Source: Exobasidium rhododendri (taxonomy: Eukaryota > Basidiomycota > Exobasidiomycetes > Exobasidiales > Exobasidiaceae). From it: DNA of 64,000 nt. Positions within the stretch are counted from its first letter, which is position 1. Every line of letters begins with the position of its first letter. The translations under genes were made by a program, and so were the position numbers. Where the stretch lies: the NCBI GenBank assembly GCA_026210745.1, contig CP110631.1, positions 3,720,001-3,784,000 on the forward strand, read 5' to 3'. Positions 10,492-21,156 of the stretch are shown here, piece after piece. The notes under the pieces were generated by a model. It was not told the DNA's origin and did no database searches. It saw only the letters and a program-made list of their open reading frames with translations.

Positions 10492-13473
10492 TTCATCTTC
10501 GTCCTCATCGACTCCGCTTTCGCCAGAGCTTGGGATCGTGTCCTCACCGTGAGTGTTTCTGCAATTGTTCAAGACTTCGATCTCCGACTCGAACTGTGGT
10601 GGCAGACGTGGTCTCATGTCCTTCCCATTCCCGCCTACGGTTCGATTGCTGCTGCCGCCTCCCTTCCAAAAACCTCTCTCGTACACTCTCCTGCCCACCC
10701 AAGCCATTCCTCTCAGGCACCAGTCTTCCGAGAGAGGACTGCTGTCGCCACGTATGCGCAGTGGTATTTCTTTTCGAGGGTCGATACGATCCATCGATTG
10801 TGGAAGGCAAGACCCTAGCTGTAGAAGCAGCGACCAGGGAACATACTCTTCAACCGTCTTCAACGTCGTCGTCTGCTTGCATTCTTGGCTGAGATAGGTG
10901 AGAATCATGATCACATACGGATTTACTTTTCTCTCCCTTTCATTTTGCTTCATCGAGATGGTCAAGAGGAAGGTGAGCATGGAGAAAGTCAAGCGAGCTG
11001 CGTACTCAACCGTGATTGGCTTCTCCGTCTCCACGATGGCTAAAGCTTTCAAGGACAGAGGTGGCGGATCAGGACCGCCAGCAACACTTTTCAGCTGATC
11101 CTCTCCCTTCTCGTCTGCTTCGTCTTCTTCTTCCTCTCCTTCTTCAGCACCCTCGCCGTCATCGTCATCGTCGGGAGCACCCCTCAGTGCGTTGCTTTTC
11201 ACTGTTGTCGATGATGACGATGACGATGACGGCATTTCCGTCACTGTTGTACTGGTGCTTTCCTGTGGTGATTTGATGGTCTTGCCCGGAAGTGTCTGAT
11301 GTTGCTCGCTGTCGCCGGCACCGTACTGCAGCATTGCAGCAATATTGATCGTCGCCATCATCATCCAGGATGAAGAGGAGATGGCGTTTTCTTCCCCCGC
11401 TTCTTGCTCGGACGGAGTAGTATATCTCTTCAATCGCTCTTCAAATCGTGCGAGGAGTCCTTCAAATTCATGCAATTGAACTTTGGTGTAGAGAATGCCG
11501 TGAAGATGTACGAACAGGTCGATCACAGAAGCGTTTGGCACCAGTCTCCTCTTCTGCAGATCCCTCTCAAACAAGGAAAGAATTGATTCTCTCGTGCTGA
11601 GGTATGGCTTCGAGCTTGTCAAACTCTTGGAAAAGTGATAAAGGGCTCTCAAGTCATCATCTCGGCTCAGGATGCCGAGGTGATGGTGTAGTCTACCATT
11701 GCCAGGTGTCTCGGCAAGTCCTTTAGCGTACCAGTCCTTCGCCGTCGATCGCCATACTTCCTCCTCCTCGATGTCCCAGTCCTGCAATGCACCGCTCCCA
11801 ATGCTTGCCTTGTCGTATTTCCCATTCAGACTGGACGTTTCCAATTCAGTCGTCTGTCCTGAAGAGTCGCCTTTTCCCTCTTCTTGTGCGGTCTTCGTTC
11901 CTGGCTTGTGCAGCTCTTGCTTCGACACCACCTTTGCAATCGCCATTCGATAGCGAGCCAGATCACCTAGATTTTCGATCCATGAATTTCGAAATGCTTT
12001 GTAGGTCTCACTCTCCAACAAGTTCGAGTAGTACGTGTAGGCAAAGTAGATGAATTCCGTCAAAAGGTCCAGCACCTCGCTGTGTAGCTTTTGAAATGCC
12101 TTTGACTCAGTCGATGTACTGTCCTTTTCCGCAGGCGATGGAGGGAGTGTATGCCGAAGCCGTTCCAAGAGACTGTGAAAGGCTGTATGCCACAGCCTCG
12201 TGGGAATGTTGTACGTTTGTGGTAGGGAATGAAGCGAGGCGGGCAGACCGGGCTTGAGAGCGGCTTCCAAGAAAGCAGCATGTGTCTCTGCAAGCTGACG
12301 ATGCTGTGCGACCAAGTTTATCCAATAGCGATGATCCAATTCTCCAGAGGAGGTGTAGCCCGGCTGATTCAGACGAGATCGAATGGTAGACATGCTGCCA
12401 CTTGACGACGCTTCAGCTTGGTCCTTCCGCTGCTTTTCACTGGCTGATCGATGCTCTTCTTGCAGCTTTCGCTCCAGACAAGCAATGTCACGGTACCTCT
12501 TTTTGAGCTCGATTACGTAGCTATTACTATCGTTATCGTTGTTGCCGCCAGCACCGCCCCTTTTCTTCTCGCCAGAATCTTCCGTCGTCCGCGAACTTGG
12601 ACCTCTCCTTCTCCTTTTTTCTCGTCCGTCACTAGAGGCATTGGTGCTATTGTCACCAGAGGCAATTGATCGCAAGTCCGAAGTGGAGGAGGCGAGGGAA
12701 AAAACCGAAGAAGACTTGTTGAAAGGCGGTAGTGCAGTGGTGCTGCTCGGGATCATTCCGTATTTACTTTTCAGGGAAGCAAATTTAACCGGATCATCCT
12801 TTCTAGGATCGAACAACTTGCTTGCTTTATTTGATTGTCCGGGCCTACCGCTCGATTGTGAGTCCGCATCCAGTCGATTGCTGTGTTCACCTTCGCCACG
12901 CTGATGATGGTGCCAATGACCACCACGACCGGTATCTTGTCCTTGATGCCACTGGTGTTGGTGCTGATGAAAGTGGTGTTGATGAGGGGTCTTGAGATGC
13001 CTTGCTTCTACCTGATCTGCAGAAATGTCGGATCGACTAATCACACTCATGCCTCCTCCTCCTCCACCAGATCGACTCGAAGAACGATCACCCCTCTCCT
13101 CAAATCTCATGCGACGTTCATCGCTATCTTTAGGGTGTCCATCGGTGCTCTCTAGCCGCTCTCCGTTCTTCCTGACTTTCTTGTCACTCTTTGCAGGAAT
13201 GCCTTCAATTTTAACTTGCATGTCTTCATGTCTTGCACGTTGACTGTCTGACTGTTCATTGCGAGCAACACGAAGACCTTCAGGCCGATGATGCTGATTC
13301 GCTCGGCGGCTATTCTCAGGAAGCACTTTCTTTTGGCGAAGAGCTTCTTTTGAGTTGCCACTTCCATCTTCGTTGATATCAGGTTGTGTCAACCGTATGA
13401 TGCCTTGACGTTGCGTTGATGGTGATGGATGGGTGGCAGCATTCTGATGCTGTTCTTGCTGTAAGGGAGCCAT
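9202..13473 (-). CDS. SMG6/EST1A-type PIN-domain endonuclease (nonsense-mediated decay)
   Basis: 1423 residues in a single exon. The N-terminal ~370 residues are charged and disordered. An EST1/14-3-3-like TPR region follows (for example HRYWINLVAQHRQLAETHAA, FIYFAYTYYSNLLE, WYAKGLAETPGNGRLHHHLG). The C-terminal ~235 residues are a PIN nuclease. Its four acidic positions look intact: D about 1196 in VLDTNV, E about 1227 in TELEGL, D about 1344 in RSIDEVILHC and D about 1393 in ITLDKN. In animals SMG6 cuts mRNA near premature stops during NMD and is related to telomerase factor Est1, so an added telomere role is possible. Insertions are an Asp-rich tract encoded by a GTC/GAC repeat and an Ala/Ser-rich loop inside the PIN domain. 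It is divergent from lysyl-tRNA synthetase. Confidence in the family is high; NMD versus telomere role cannot be decided here. Confidence 0.9.
10455..10491 (-). repeat. Trinucleotide repeat encoding poly-Asp
   Basis: About twelve tandem GTC (GAC on the coding strand) units inside the SMG6-like gene encode an Asp tract embedded in a longer acidic stretch. Probably length-variable between strains. Confidence 0.85.
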
Positions 13474-14169
13474 GACAGGCTCGCTACTCTATTTAGGCCG
13501 GGTGGTGAAGCGATGCAAGGGTGGCACTTGATACCAATGAATGCTTGCTAGATGGGCGTCCAGAGAGTTGACGTACCACGGCGCTTGCTCACGTTGTGCT
13601 GGCGGACCATATCTGTCACTTTCTGGCAGTTTAGAAAAATTCCAAGGTGACAGCGTATAGTGGAGCAAAACCTGAGATCTATCTGGACATGGAGTGATGG
13701 TGGGTAGGTGACAGCAAGTGCTTCAGATGTTCGACGAGTCCGTTGACTGATAACCGACTCAAGCGATGCAGTGTGGCTGGAGGGCTTGAGCGCTGTGGCC
13801 TCGTTGTCGTCACCTTCAGAATGGCGATCTGTCTTGACACTCAGCTCTCGTCCATTTAGGCCGTACTATAATTGAAGACTCACGTACACTGCTTGAATGC
13901 TTCCGCGGCTTTTGCCCCCCCCCCCTTTTCTTTTAAAAGTAAGCTCAGCGTAGGGCGTTGCGCAGCTTGTATCTAGGCTTCAGCCTCAGTAGACTCAAAC
14001 GCTCTAACTTCTCCTTTGACGCGATGAGATTTTGGGCTCCCCTCTCCACGCAAGAATTCACGTGCACTGAGTGCTTCATCTTTTCTTGCGTCCTCGATAC
14101 GGTACCTTCCCTGTAGGAGTGGAATACAAAGTCGAGGGGAGTGGTGGGCGTAGAGCTACTCTCTGATTA
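13474..14169. other. Divergent promoter region SMG6 / lysyl-tRNA synthetase
   Basis: About 700 bp between the SMG6 start and the upstream start of the lysyl-tRNA synthetase reading frame. It contains a C-run near 13917-13924 and no convincing ORF. Presumed shared regulatory region. Confidence 0.5.
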
Positions 14170-14328
14170 ATGTACCTTGCTGCAACTGCCAAGAGCTTCT
14201 TTTTCCCTTTCCAGCATCTTTCGACCCGTTCAATCGCTCGTATTGCCTCACAATCACTCGTCCCACCAAAGTTTAGGTATAGACGTCCTCAGTTGTCCCA
14301 CCTGCACTTTTCATCATCTACCTTCATC
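14170..14328 (+). other. Candidate mitochondrial-targeting extension of lysyl-tRNA synthetase
   Basis: 53 in-frame codons lie directly upstream of the cytosolic start at 14329, opened by an ATG at 14170 and preceded by an in-frame TGA at 14164. The peptide (starting MYLAATAKSFFF, then STRSIARIASQS and FRYRR) has no acidic residue and is rich in Arg, Ser, Leu and Phe, the composition of a matrix presequence. Use of both starts would give cytosolic and mitochondrial enzymes from one gene. The alternative is that this is merely 5' UTR. Confidence 0.55.
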
Positions 14329-16307
14329 ATGGCCGACACCAACGAAGGAGAGAACAAGCTGTTCAAGGATGAGGTCTCGGGAGAGATGATCAGCAAGAGG
14401 TGCGTTGAAAGCTTTGTGTGGATTTCCAATTGTCGTATGAGTCTCGCCTGATGTGCATATCGTCTCCCTGCCTCTAGCGAGCTCAAGAGACGTCAAGTGC
14501 AGAGACAGAAGGAGGCCGAAAAAGCAGAAAAGGCGGCAAAGGCGCCCCCTTCCACTACAAAGGCGCCCGCCGAAGGAACTGTTGCAGCAGAAAAAGACCT
14601 ATCGCCTGAGAAGTACTATGAACGTAGGGTGCGAACTATCCTAAAGCTTCGAGAAACTCGCAATCCCGACCCGTACCCCCACAAATTTCACGTATCGATC
14701 TCGCTTAGTGATTACATTGAGAAGTATCAAGATCGTATCAAGATGGGAGAACATCTTGAAGGAGAAGTGGTCACAGTTGCTGGCAGATTGCATAACATGC
14801 GTTCAGGTGGTTCGAAACTTCGATTCTATGATCTTCACGGAGAAGGAGTCAAGATCCAAGTCTTTGCACAAATTCAAAATCATACCGATGGAGATTTTGC
14901 CGAAGCTCATGATCTTTTAAGACGTGGAGATATCGTCGGTGTGACTGGAGTGCCCTCAAAGACCAAAAAGGGTGAATTGTCGATCTCTCCAACTTCCATC
15001 AAGCTTCTATCGCCCAATCTTCACTTGCTTCCGAAGGCAGCAGTAGCCGCTGGTCAAAAGGGAGGATTCACCGATCAAGAGCTACGTCATCGAAAGCGAT
15101 ACCTAGACTTGATCATGAATCAAAACGTTCGAGACGTCTTCGTCAAGCGAGCAAAGATTATCAACTACGTTCGTCGATACCTCGACAATCTAGGATTCCT
15201 CGAGGTAGAGACGCCAATGATGAACATGATCGCTGGTGGTGCAACAGCTAGGCCCTTTGTTACACATCACAACGACCTCAAACTAGATCTCTTTATGCGA
15301 ATTGCACCGGAACTCTTCTTGAAGGAGCTCGTCGTCGGTGGTCTAGATCGAGTGTACGAGATCGGACGAGTGTTTCGAAATGAAGGAATCGATTTGACAC
15401 ACAATCCAGAATTCTCCATTTGTGAATTCTACATGGCGTATGCTGATATGTACGACTTGATGGACATCACCGAAAGCATGATCAGTGGACTGGTGAAGGC
15501 TGTTACAGGAAGTCACATAGTCAAGTACCACCCAGACGGCAAGGATGTGGAAGGCGGACGAGAGTATGAAATTGACTTTAGTACACCTTGGAAGCGATTT
15601 GACATGATCAAAGAATTAGAAGCAAAATTGGGTGTGAGTCTACCACCGGCTAACACGCTTCACACGGAAGTATCCAGAAAGGTTCTCTCGGATCTGGCTG
15701 CAAAGCATGATGTTGATTGTTCAGAACCTCGAACGAGTGCTAGATTGATTGACAAGATGGTAGGAGAGTTCATCGAAGTGAAATGCATCAACCCTAGCTT
15801 CATCGTTGGTCACCCTCAAGTCATGAGTCCTTTGGCCAAGAGACATCGGGACATTGACGGACTTTGTGAGCGATTCGAAGTTTTTGTGGCTACGAAGGAA
15901 ATCTGCAATGCCTACACTGAATTGTGAGTAACGCAAGAAGGGGGAATAAGAGGGAGGGAGGGTGAGGGAAGGGAGGTATAAATGGCAATGTGATGCTGGA
16001 ACGTTGCGTGATGCTGATCTCTCGCTCTTGCTCATCTTTCTTCACCAGAAACGACCCTTTTGATCAAAAGGAGAGATTTGAAGAGCAGACTCGACAGAAG
16101 GACCAGGGTGACGATGAGGCTCAAGGTATCGACCAAGTTTTCATTGACGCCATGGAGCATGGCTTACCGCCTACCGGCGGTTGGGGCATGGGGATTGATC
16201 GTCTTGTGATGTTCCTGACCGACTCCAATTCCATCAAGGAAGTGCTCGCCTTTCCTGCCAATAAACCTTTGCCAGCTGCCAACCAAGAAAGAGTAGAGAG
16301 TGTATGA
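14329..16307 (+). CDS. KRS1: Lysyl-tRNA synthetase (class II)
   Basis: Proposed exons are 14329-14399, 14478-15923 and 16049-16307 (591 residues from ATG 14329). Junctions read through conserved sequence: SK|SELKRR and NAYTEL|NDPF. The enzyme charges tRNA-Lys. A Lys/Ala-rich N-terminal helix ([19 protein letters not shown]) as in eukaryotic LysRS is followed by an OB-fold anticodon-binding domain from about residue 120. The class II catalytic domain shows motif 1 (FLEVETPMM), motif 2 ([10 protein letters not shown]) and motif 3 (GWGMGIDRL). Length fits the family. In-frame upstream codons from 14170 encode a likely mitochondrial presequence, giving a 644-residue form. The 3' end converges with the RAMP4-like gene, 91 bp away. 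Identity is certain; dual targeting is inferred. Confidence 0.97.
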
Positions 16308-16398
16308 TATACCAAATAGTCTTTCTTTTCCACGATCAAATCATCACTATTTCGTGTGCAATGTCCATCGTCTACCCTCTTTATGTGACTTTGTGCGG

Positions 16399-16833
16399 TT
16401 AAAGGAAAAGCCTCGCGACTTCGAAGACCACTGTGAAAGGGACAAGACAGAGCCCGAATGTTCAGTACAAAGAGCGCTTTCCGGTAACCCCCTGATCGTG
16501 TCTCGATGTATTTACCTCCTCCAATGACCACGAAGCAGATAAGTGCCAAGGCAACTGTGCTCACAGGTGTGCCCTTTTTGATCCTCTCTGCATATGCTGC
16601 TCTTGGCTTCGTCTTCCCTAGTGCAGCATTGCGAGCGTTCTGTGCAGTGCAATCAGTGCAACAGGTTAAGTTCCAATGGAGAAAAGGGCGGTCCAGGATT
16701 CTGACGTCCCTTTGACCACTCACCCGCTCATTCTTTGCTCTTATGTCTTTGCCAGTCGGCTGCGAGAAGAGACTTGTGTACGATAAGTCCTGCATTCTCA
16801 GCCCACTCAGAGTCCCCTAGCTCTACTCACCAT
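16399..16833 (-). CDS. RAMP4/SERP1/Ysy6 family ER translocon-associated protein
   Basis: Four exons on the minus strand: 16833-16831 (just the ATG), 16759-16724, 16639-16516 and 16430-16399, giving 64 residues; yeast and animal homologues are about 65. It begins MPTGKDIRAKNER, with the family's charged cytosolic part, and ends in one membrane helix (TPVSTVALALICFVVIGG) and a short tail VVFEVARLFL. All introns are GT-AG: GTGAGT, GTGAGT and GTAAAT donors with CGCAG, CACAG and CACAG acceptors. The family is a tail-anchored ER protein linked to Sec61 and to stress tolerance of nascent membrane proteins. A 224-codon unspliced ORF across the locus is an artefact of reading through introns. The start codon touches the first donor site. 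Divergent from ALY, 254 bp away. Confidence 0.82.
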
Positions 16834-17087
16834 GGCCGTCTCTGCTGCTCTTGAATAGAATGGATGATTTCCAAAGGAAAGAGAGGTTTGCCCATCACCG
16901 CTCCAAGATGATCGTGCACCCCTTTAAGTTACGCCGAGTGAAGGTGGGAGAGGGCGCCCTTTTGTCACGTTTTCGTCCATCTCGCGCGTCTTTCCCTCCC
17001 TGGAGGCGCTCATCTCTCGTCACGTCTAATGTCACAAGGAAGCGCATCCCAGCACGAGTCCTCTTGATCTGTAGCACAACTTCCAGA

Positions 17088-18411
17088 ATGTCCGGCATAT
17101 TTCAGAAGTCAGTTCAGGAAATCTCTCAGCAGGATAGGAGGACGGGAAGAGGCTCACCCTACACTGTAGGTCTTCGCTAATGCTTTCGTGCGACCATTTA
17201 GCATATCTTCGAGGACATCTCCAATCCTAATCTACAATACGATCTTCCTTTTTTTTTCCCATCTTCATCCTCCATCTTTCCAAACAGAGACCATCGCTCA
17301 CACCCAAGTCGAGTTCCGACGGCAAATGGCAGCATGACATGTATGGCAGTGGATCGAAAGACGATAGAAGTAGACCGGTAGCAGCATCCAACTCACCTAC
17401 GCAAAAGCTTCTCGTGGAAGGCTTGCACTACGAAATCACTGAGGCGGAATTAGATGTACGTAGAACGAAGACGAACGACTAGCCATACGTCTAAATCAGC
17501 GCTTAATTGAGGGTTTCATCACTTTAAATAGGGCTTGTTCAAACAAATGGGACCAACAGAAAAATGTTTCATCAGGGTGCGCTTTCCGGTCGTCGAATGC
17601 TGATTGCAAACAAGGAATATCGCAGCGTTGAACCCTTACACGACATCCACTTTCTCCTTCTTTGTTCCTTTGTCTCACATTGCTCAGTACGATCGATCCG
17701 GTCGTTCAAGTGGGACAGCTACAGTAATCTACAAAGACGTCGGCCATGCAATCAATGCAAAACGGGAGTATGATGGTGCCAATGCAAAGGGACAACCTAT
17801 CAAGATCTCCTATGAAGTGTTCCGCGAAAGACAGCCCAGAGATACTGATGGGGCTCCGTCGGGTAATGGATCTGCGCTGAAAGGTTCAGATTTGCTTGCT
17901 AGATTGAGTGGTGGAGATTTAGGCTCGCGGCTTGGAGGAGGGGGAGGAGTGTGAGTGATGAAATACAGTGAATGAGAGATAATACAGTTGCAAGAAGCTG
18001 ATAAGAATGGATCAAAGTCGCCCTGTGTCAAGCACGTCAAGAGGCCAGGCGCCTAGTGATGCACCGCGAGGGCCGTCCCAGAACACTGTGCAGCCTCCTC
18101 GTCCTGGACCCCAAAGAAATTTCAGTGGAGAAGGAAGAGGCAGAGGTAATTTCATCCGAGGAGGAAGTCGAGGCAGGGGCAATCGAGGTAGAGGAGGAGC
18201 TAGCGAAAGGGGAAACCGTGGTCCAGCTCCGAGTGCCAGCAATCTAGACGCCGAACTAGGTACGTGTATTGTTGACCGGGTCTTTCATGTCATTCGTACG
18301 ATGCTTTCTTTTGCTCACCCCTTGCTTTGCTTTCTTGCAGACGCTTTTATGAAGGCTCCTACGCCATCGGCGACAAACGCTTCGATCGAAGGCGACGTAG
18401 AAATGAAGTGA
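17088..18411 (+). CDS. mRNA export adaptor ALY/REF (Yra1)
   Basis: Proposed exons are 17088-17165, 17288-17455, 17532-17576, 17688-17950, 18018-18259 and 18341-18411 (288 residues). Each junction keeps the RRM in frame (EAELD|GLFKQMGPTEKCFIR|YDRSGRSSGTATV). The family couples splicing to export by loading Mex67/NXF1 on mRNP in the nucleus. Seen: an N-terminal SVQEISQQDRR segment resembling the first UAP56-binding motif, a KWQHDMY linker typical of REF proteins, an RRM at about residues 65-140, an RGG-rich region at about 200-250, and a C-terminal UAP56-binding motif, LDAELDAFMKAP, formed across the last intron. The exon 4/5 junction is least certain because several AG acceptors are close. Ends 48 bp from the convergent decarboxylase gene. 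Confidence 0.9.
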
Positions 18412-18459
18412 TGGAAGCGAAAGTGATTGCATTGCGACTTGCAGCACGAGATTGTTCAT

Positions 18460-20190
18460 CTACGCAGCAACATCAACCTTTCCCATGACCAGTTTCAGTG
18501 CAGCAGTAGTAATCTCATAGTCTATATCTCCATTCGTCCCTGTGGACCAATTGCTGACTGCTATTCTAGCGCCACCAACACCGTCAAGACTACCCGGTGA
18601 GACGTAGATCTTGCGAGTCTCTTTGATAGCCGCGATAAGGTTCAAATGACCAGACTGCGCATCTGTAAAGGACGTGATAGGGCAGCCTTGGGGATGAGCT
18701 CGAAAGAAGACGATCGTCGTGTACCAATCACCCTTTCCTTTCTGTGGCTTGTCCAAGTGGTCTGGATCGAGTGATGACGAGCAGGAAGGTATTAAGAGCT
18801 GGTAGAATGGGCTCGCTTCTATCCAGGCACGGATTTGTTGAGTGAATGCAAGGTTGCGGTGGATCAACTGCTTCATGCCCTCCCTTCCTTGCGAGAGAAG
18901 AGATACATACAAAGGAAGAGCTCGAAATCTTCTCGAATTCTCCAAATTTTGATTGAGGGGAGATGGTATGGAATGGATGTGATGCGTCGCTGCTGCGGCG
19001 GCGTCATCGTCGTCTTCGTCGTCAGCGAGACTGCTCTGGCTGGGTGTCGCAACTAAGTAGGAAGGACCTCCGGCGCTTCCAGGGCCACAAACGTCATCCA
19101 ACAAAGATTTCGTTGGATTTGCACGGGATGAATCATCACTCTTGATGAGTAAGATGCCGCAATCGTAGGGCACATTAAGCGCTTTGTGACCATCCGATGT
19201 GATGCTGTCACATACACTCATGTGAGAGGATATCCAGCGATAGCCCTCGATAAGGCAGACAAAAGCAGAAAAGGCTGCATCCATGTGTAACCAAGCTAGA
19301 TACTTATCGCAGAGGCGTCTAATTTGAAGCGTCTGATCAGTGAGTGAACCTGTGACGACCTCTCCCATTCCAACAACGACGATGGCTGGTACTTTTGCAT
19401 CATAGCATTCTTTCAAGTGACTTTCTAATCGGACTAAGTCAAAATCCAGGCTACAGAGCAGCCTTTCTTCCTGGCTGGTGTGTGTGTCTCCTTGTCGCTG
19501 CTCAGGAGGTCGCTGGCTAACGTCAATGACATTGGCTCGACCGATACCGCTCAGTGCTGCCGTCTTCTTGATGCTGGCATGGGCTTGACAGACGTAGACT
19601 TTGACGGGCAGAGCACCGATGCCGCTCAGTCCATACTCTGCCGTACTCCAGTCCTGTATGCCGTGCCTCCTTTCGACGCAACGCCTCACTGTCCTTTCCC
19701 TTGCACAGATCATGGCTAGCAGGTTGCTGCTGGTCGCGCCGGTCGTCAGTGTTCCTGTGAATTGGAGTGTCGTTAAATCGAGCAATTGGATGATCATCTT
19801 CATGGTTAGCGCTTCGATGACAGTGGAGAATGATTCGCTCGGTAGATGAACCTGAACGTTCTGATCGAAGAGGGTAGTGAACCAGTCGGCAAGTAGTGCA
19901 CTTGGCAACGTACCGCCGGTGACAAAGCCAAAGTATCTTGGACCCGCTTGACCGGGATTAAGGAGTGAAGCAATCTCTTTCAGCAGGAAGTCGGTAGATC
20001 TCTCGAGACCCCATCCTTGATCTGGTATCGTGTGCGGAAGCGCTCTCGCCCCTCGCTTGACATTGTCACGAGCCGCTATGGTAGGCAAAGTAGCGAGATT
20101 CCTTTGGCGGTCTAATGCCAACTCACACACCCTTTCGATGCCGATCTTGAAGCTGGCAAAGCTTTCATTATCAAGCTCAGCAGGAGCCAT
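18460..20190 (-). CDS. Group II pyridoxal-phosphate-dependent decarboxylase
   Basis: 576 residues from ATG 20190, no introns. The frame stays open to another ATG at 20310, which would add 40 residues (MGGGLFLPIPL...), but these look unlike the family's N-terminus. The fold-type I decarboxylase core is clear: substrate-side RYFGFVTGGTLPSALLADW, the cofactor-ring Asp in HMDAAF, and the PLP Schiff-base lysine in SDGHKALNVPYDCG (K about 336). The family includes decarboxylases of aromatic amino acids, glutamate, aspartate and 2,4-diaminobutyrate; substrate cannot be called from sequence alone. A disordered Asp/Ala-rich insertion lies after the lysine region. A cytosolic enzyme is likely because no targeting signal is evident. 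Lack of introns and the isolated context leave horizontal origin possible but untested. Confidence 0.85.
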   Translation of the reverse strand: MAPAELDNESFASFKIGIERVCELALDRQRNLATLPTIAARDNVKRGARALPHTIPDQGWGLERSTDFLLKEIASLLNPGQAGPRYFGFVTGGTLPSALLADWFTTLFDQNVQVHLPSESFSTVIEALTMKMIIQLLDLTTLQFTGTLTTGATSSNLLAMICARERTVRRCVERRHGIQDWSTAEYGLSGIGALPVKVYVCQAHASIKKTAALSGIGRANVIDVSQRPPEQRQGDTHTSQEERLLCSLDFDLVRLESHLKECYDAKVPAIVVVGMGEVVTGSLTDQTLQIRRLCDKYLAWLHMDAAFSAFVCLIEGYRWISSHMSVCDSITSDGHKALNVPYDCGILLIKSDDSSRANPTKSLLDDVCGPGSAGGPSYLVATPSQSSLADDEDDDDAAAAATHHIHSIPSPLNQNLENSRRFRALPLYVSLLSQGREGMKQLIHRNLAFTQQIRAWIEASPFYQLLIPSCSSSLDPDHLDKPQKGKGDWYTTIVFFRAHPQGCPITSFTDAQSGHLNLIAAIKETRKIYVSPGSLDGVGGARIAVSNWSTGTNGDIDYEITTAALKLVMGKVDVAA

Positions 20191-21026
20191 GAATGCCAAG
20201 GTCAAGGCGGGTCCCGACCTTTTCCTTTTCTCAGAAACTAAGTCGAATATTATGTCCGGCAGAGTGACGAATCGGCAAAGGGGTATCGGTAGGAAGAGCC
20301 CCCCCCCCATGTCCTACTTAGAAGCCCGCCAGAAAGTCTAATTCTTTCCGCCAAAGAAGCTCAACATCACAGGAAGCGAGAAGTACCGAGTCCCGAGTTC
20401 GTCTGTTTCTCATGATGAAGAAGCGAGGAGCGCAAAGGGGGTACGTCAAGACAAGCTGCTTAAGCGAGACCGATATTAAGCCTCGATCGTAAATAGTTCA
20501 GCTGTAAGAAGATAAAGGCAGTCGTATGATGTTACCTCCAGCAGATTACTGCATCCACCGGCACATAAAGAAGTTGCAAGGTCAACGAGCGTACTTCTAC
20601 TCGCACCGCAGAGCAACAGTGGCAGAAGATACCATGCGATTCGACTAGCGAGAAAGAATGGCGGTAAGGCCGTTGAAAGGTCTTGAAGCAAGAGACGTTG
20701 CAGAAGATCTAAGAGAATATCTGCCGCTGATAGATTGAGATTCGAAGCGTTGGAATTTGAAAACCGGGGGTGGGGATAAGTCACAAAAGTGATTAAGGAT
20801 TCTTACTTCTCCGCGAGACAGGGATGGCTGTGAAGAGATGTACCAAAGGACGGAAGTAACAGCAAACAGTTCCAGCAAGCGCCACGGCTGTCGAGCGATG
20901 CGACGGTGATCGACGGTGATCGAGAGTGTGTGAAGTATTTTCTTGGAGGCGTTGGTGTTGGCGATAGATTTGTAAATAAGCGCGAGAAGTTATATACATT
21001 AGTGGTATAAGTCGTGTGCAAATAGC
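20191..21026. other. Intergenic region decarboxylase / tRNA-Lys
   Basis: About 840 bp. It holds the decarboxylase promoter, a C-run near 20300, and a 10-bp direct repeat (CGACGGTGAT twice, 20901-20920). Short ORFs here have no recognisable features. Confidence 0.5.
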
Positions 21027-21146
21027 GCCTGCGTAACTCAATCGGTAGAGTGTCAGACTCTTATTAAAGCAGTCTCTTCGCCTTTCGAAGCCATACCTGA
21101 TAGTTCGCAAATCTGAAAGTTGCGGGTTCGAGCCCCGCCGTGGGTT
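21027..21146 (+). tRNA. tRNA-Lys (anticodon CTT), intron-containing, copy 1
   Basis: Folds as a cloverleaf. Acceptor GCCTGCG pairs with CGTGGGT, with wobbles at 1:72, 4:69 and 5:68. D arm is ACTC/GAGT, anticodon stem TCAGA/TCTGA with anticodon CTT at 34-36, T arm GCGGG-TTCGAGC-CCCGC, discriminator T. A 47-nt intron (21064-21110) sits after position 37, the canonical tRNA intron site. The A and B box sequences are intact and a T8 run follows. It is identical over all 120 nt to the gene at 47720-47839. Confidence 0.95.
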
Positions 21147-21148
21147 AA

Positions 21149-21156
21149 TTTTTTTT
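21149..21156 (+). terminator. RNA polymerase III terminator of tRNA-Lys copy 1
   Basis: Run of eight T residues starting two bases after the tRNA 3' end, the standard Pol III stop signal. Confidence 0.85.

Noticed and set aside
16121-16795. 224-codon minus-strand ORF over the end of KRS1
   Set aside because: It reads through introns of the spliced RAMP4-like gene and into the antisense of KRS1; only the segment 16516-16639 is coding.
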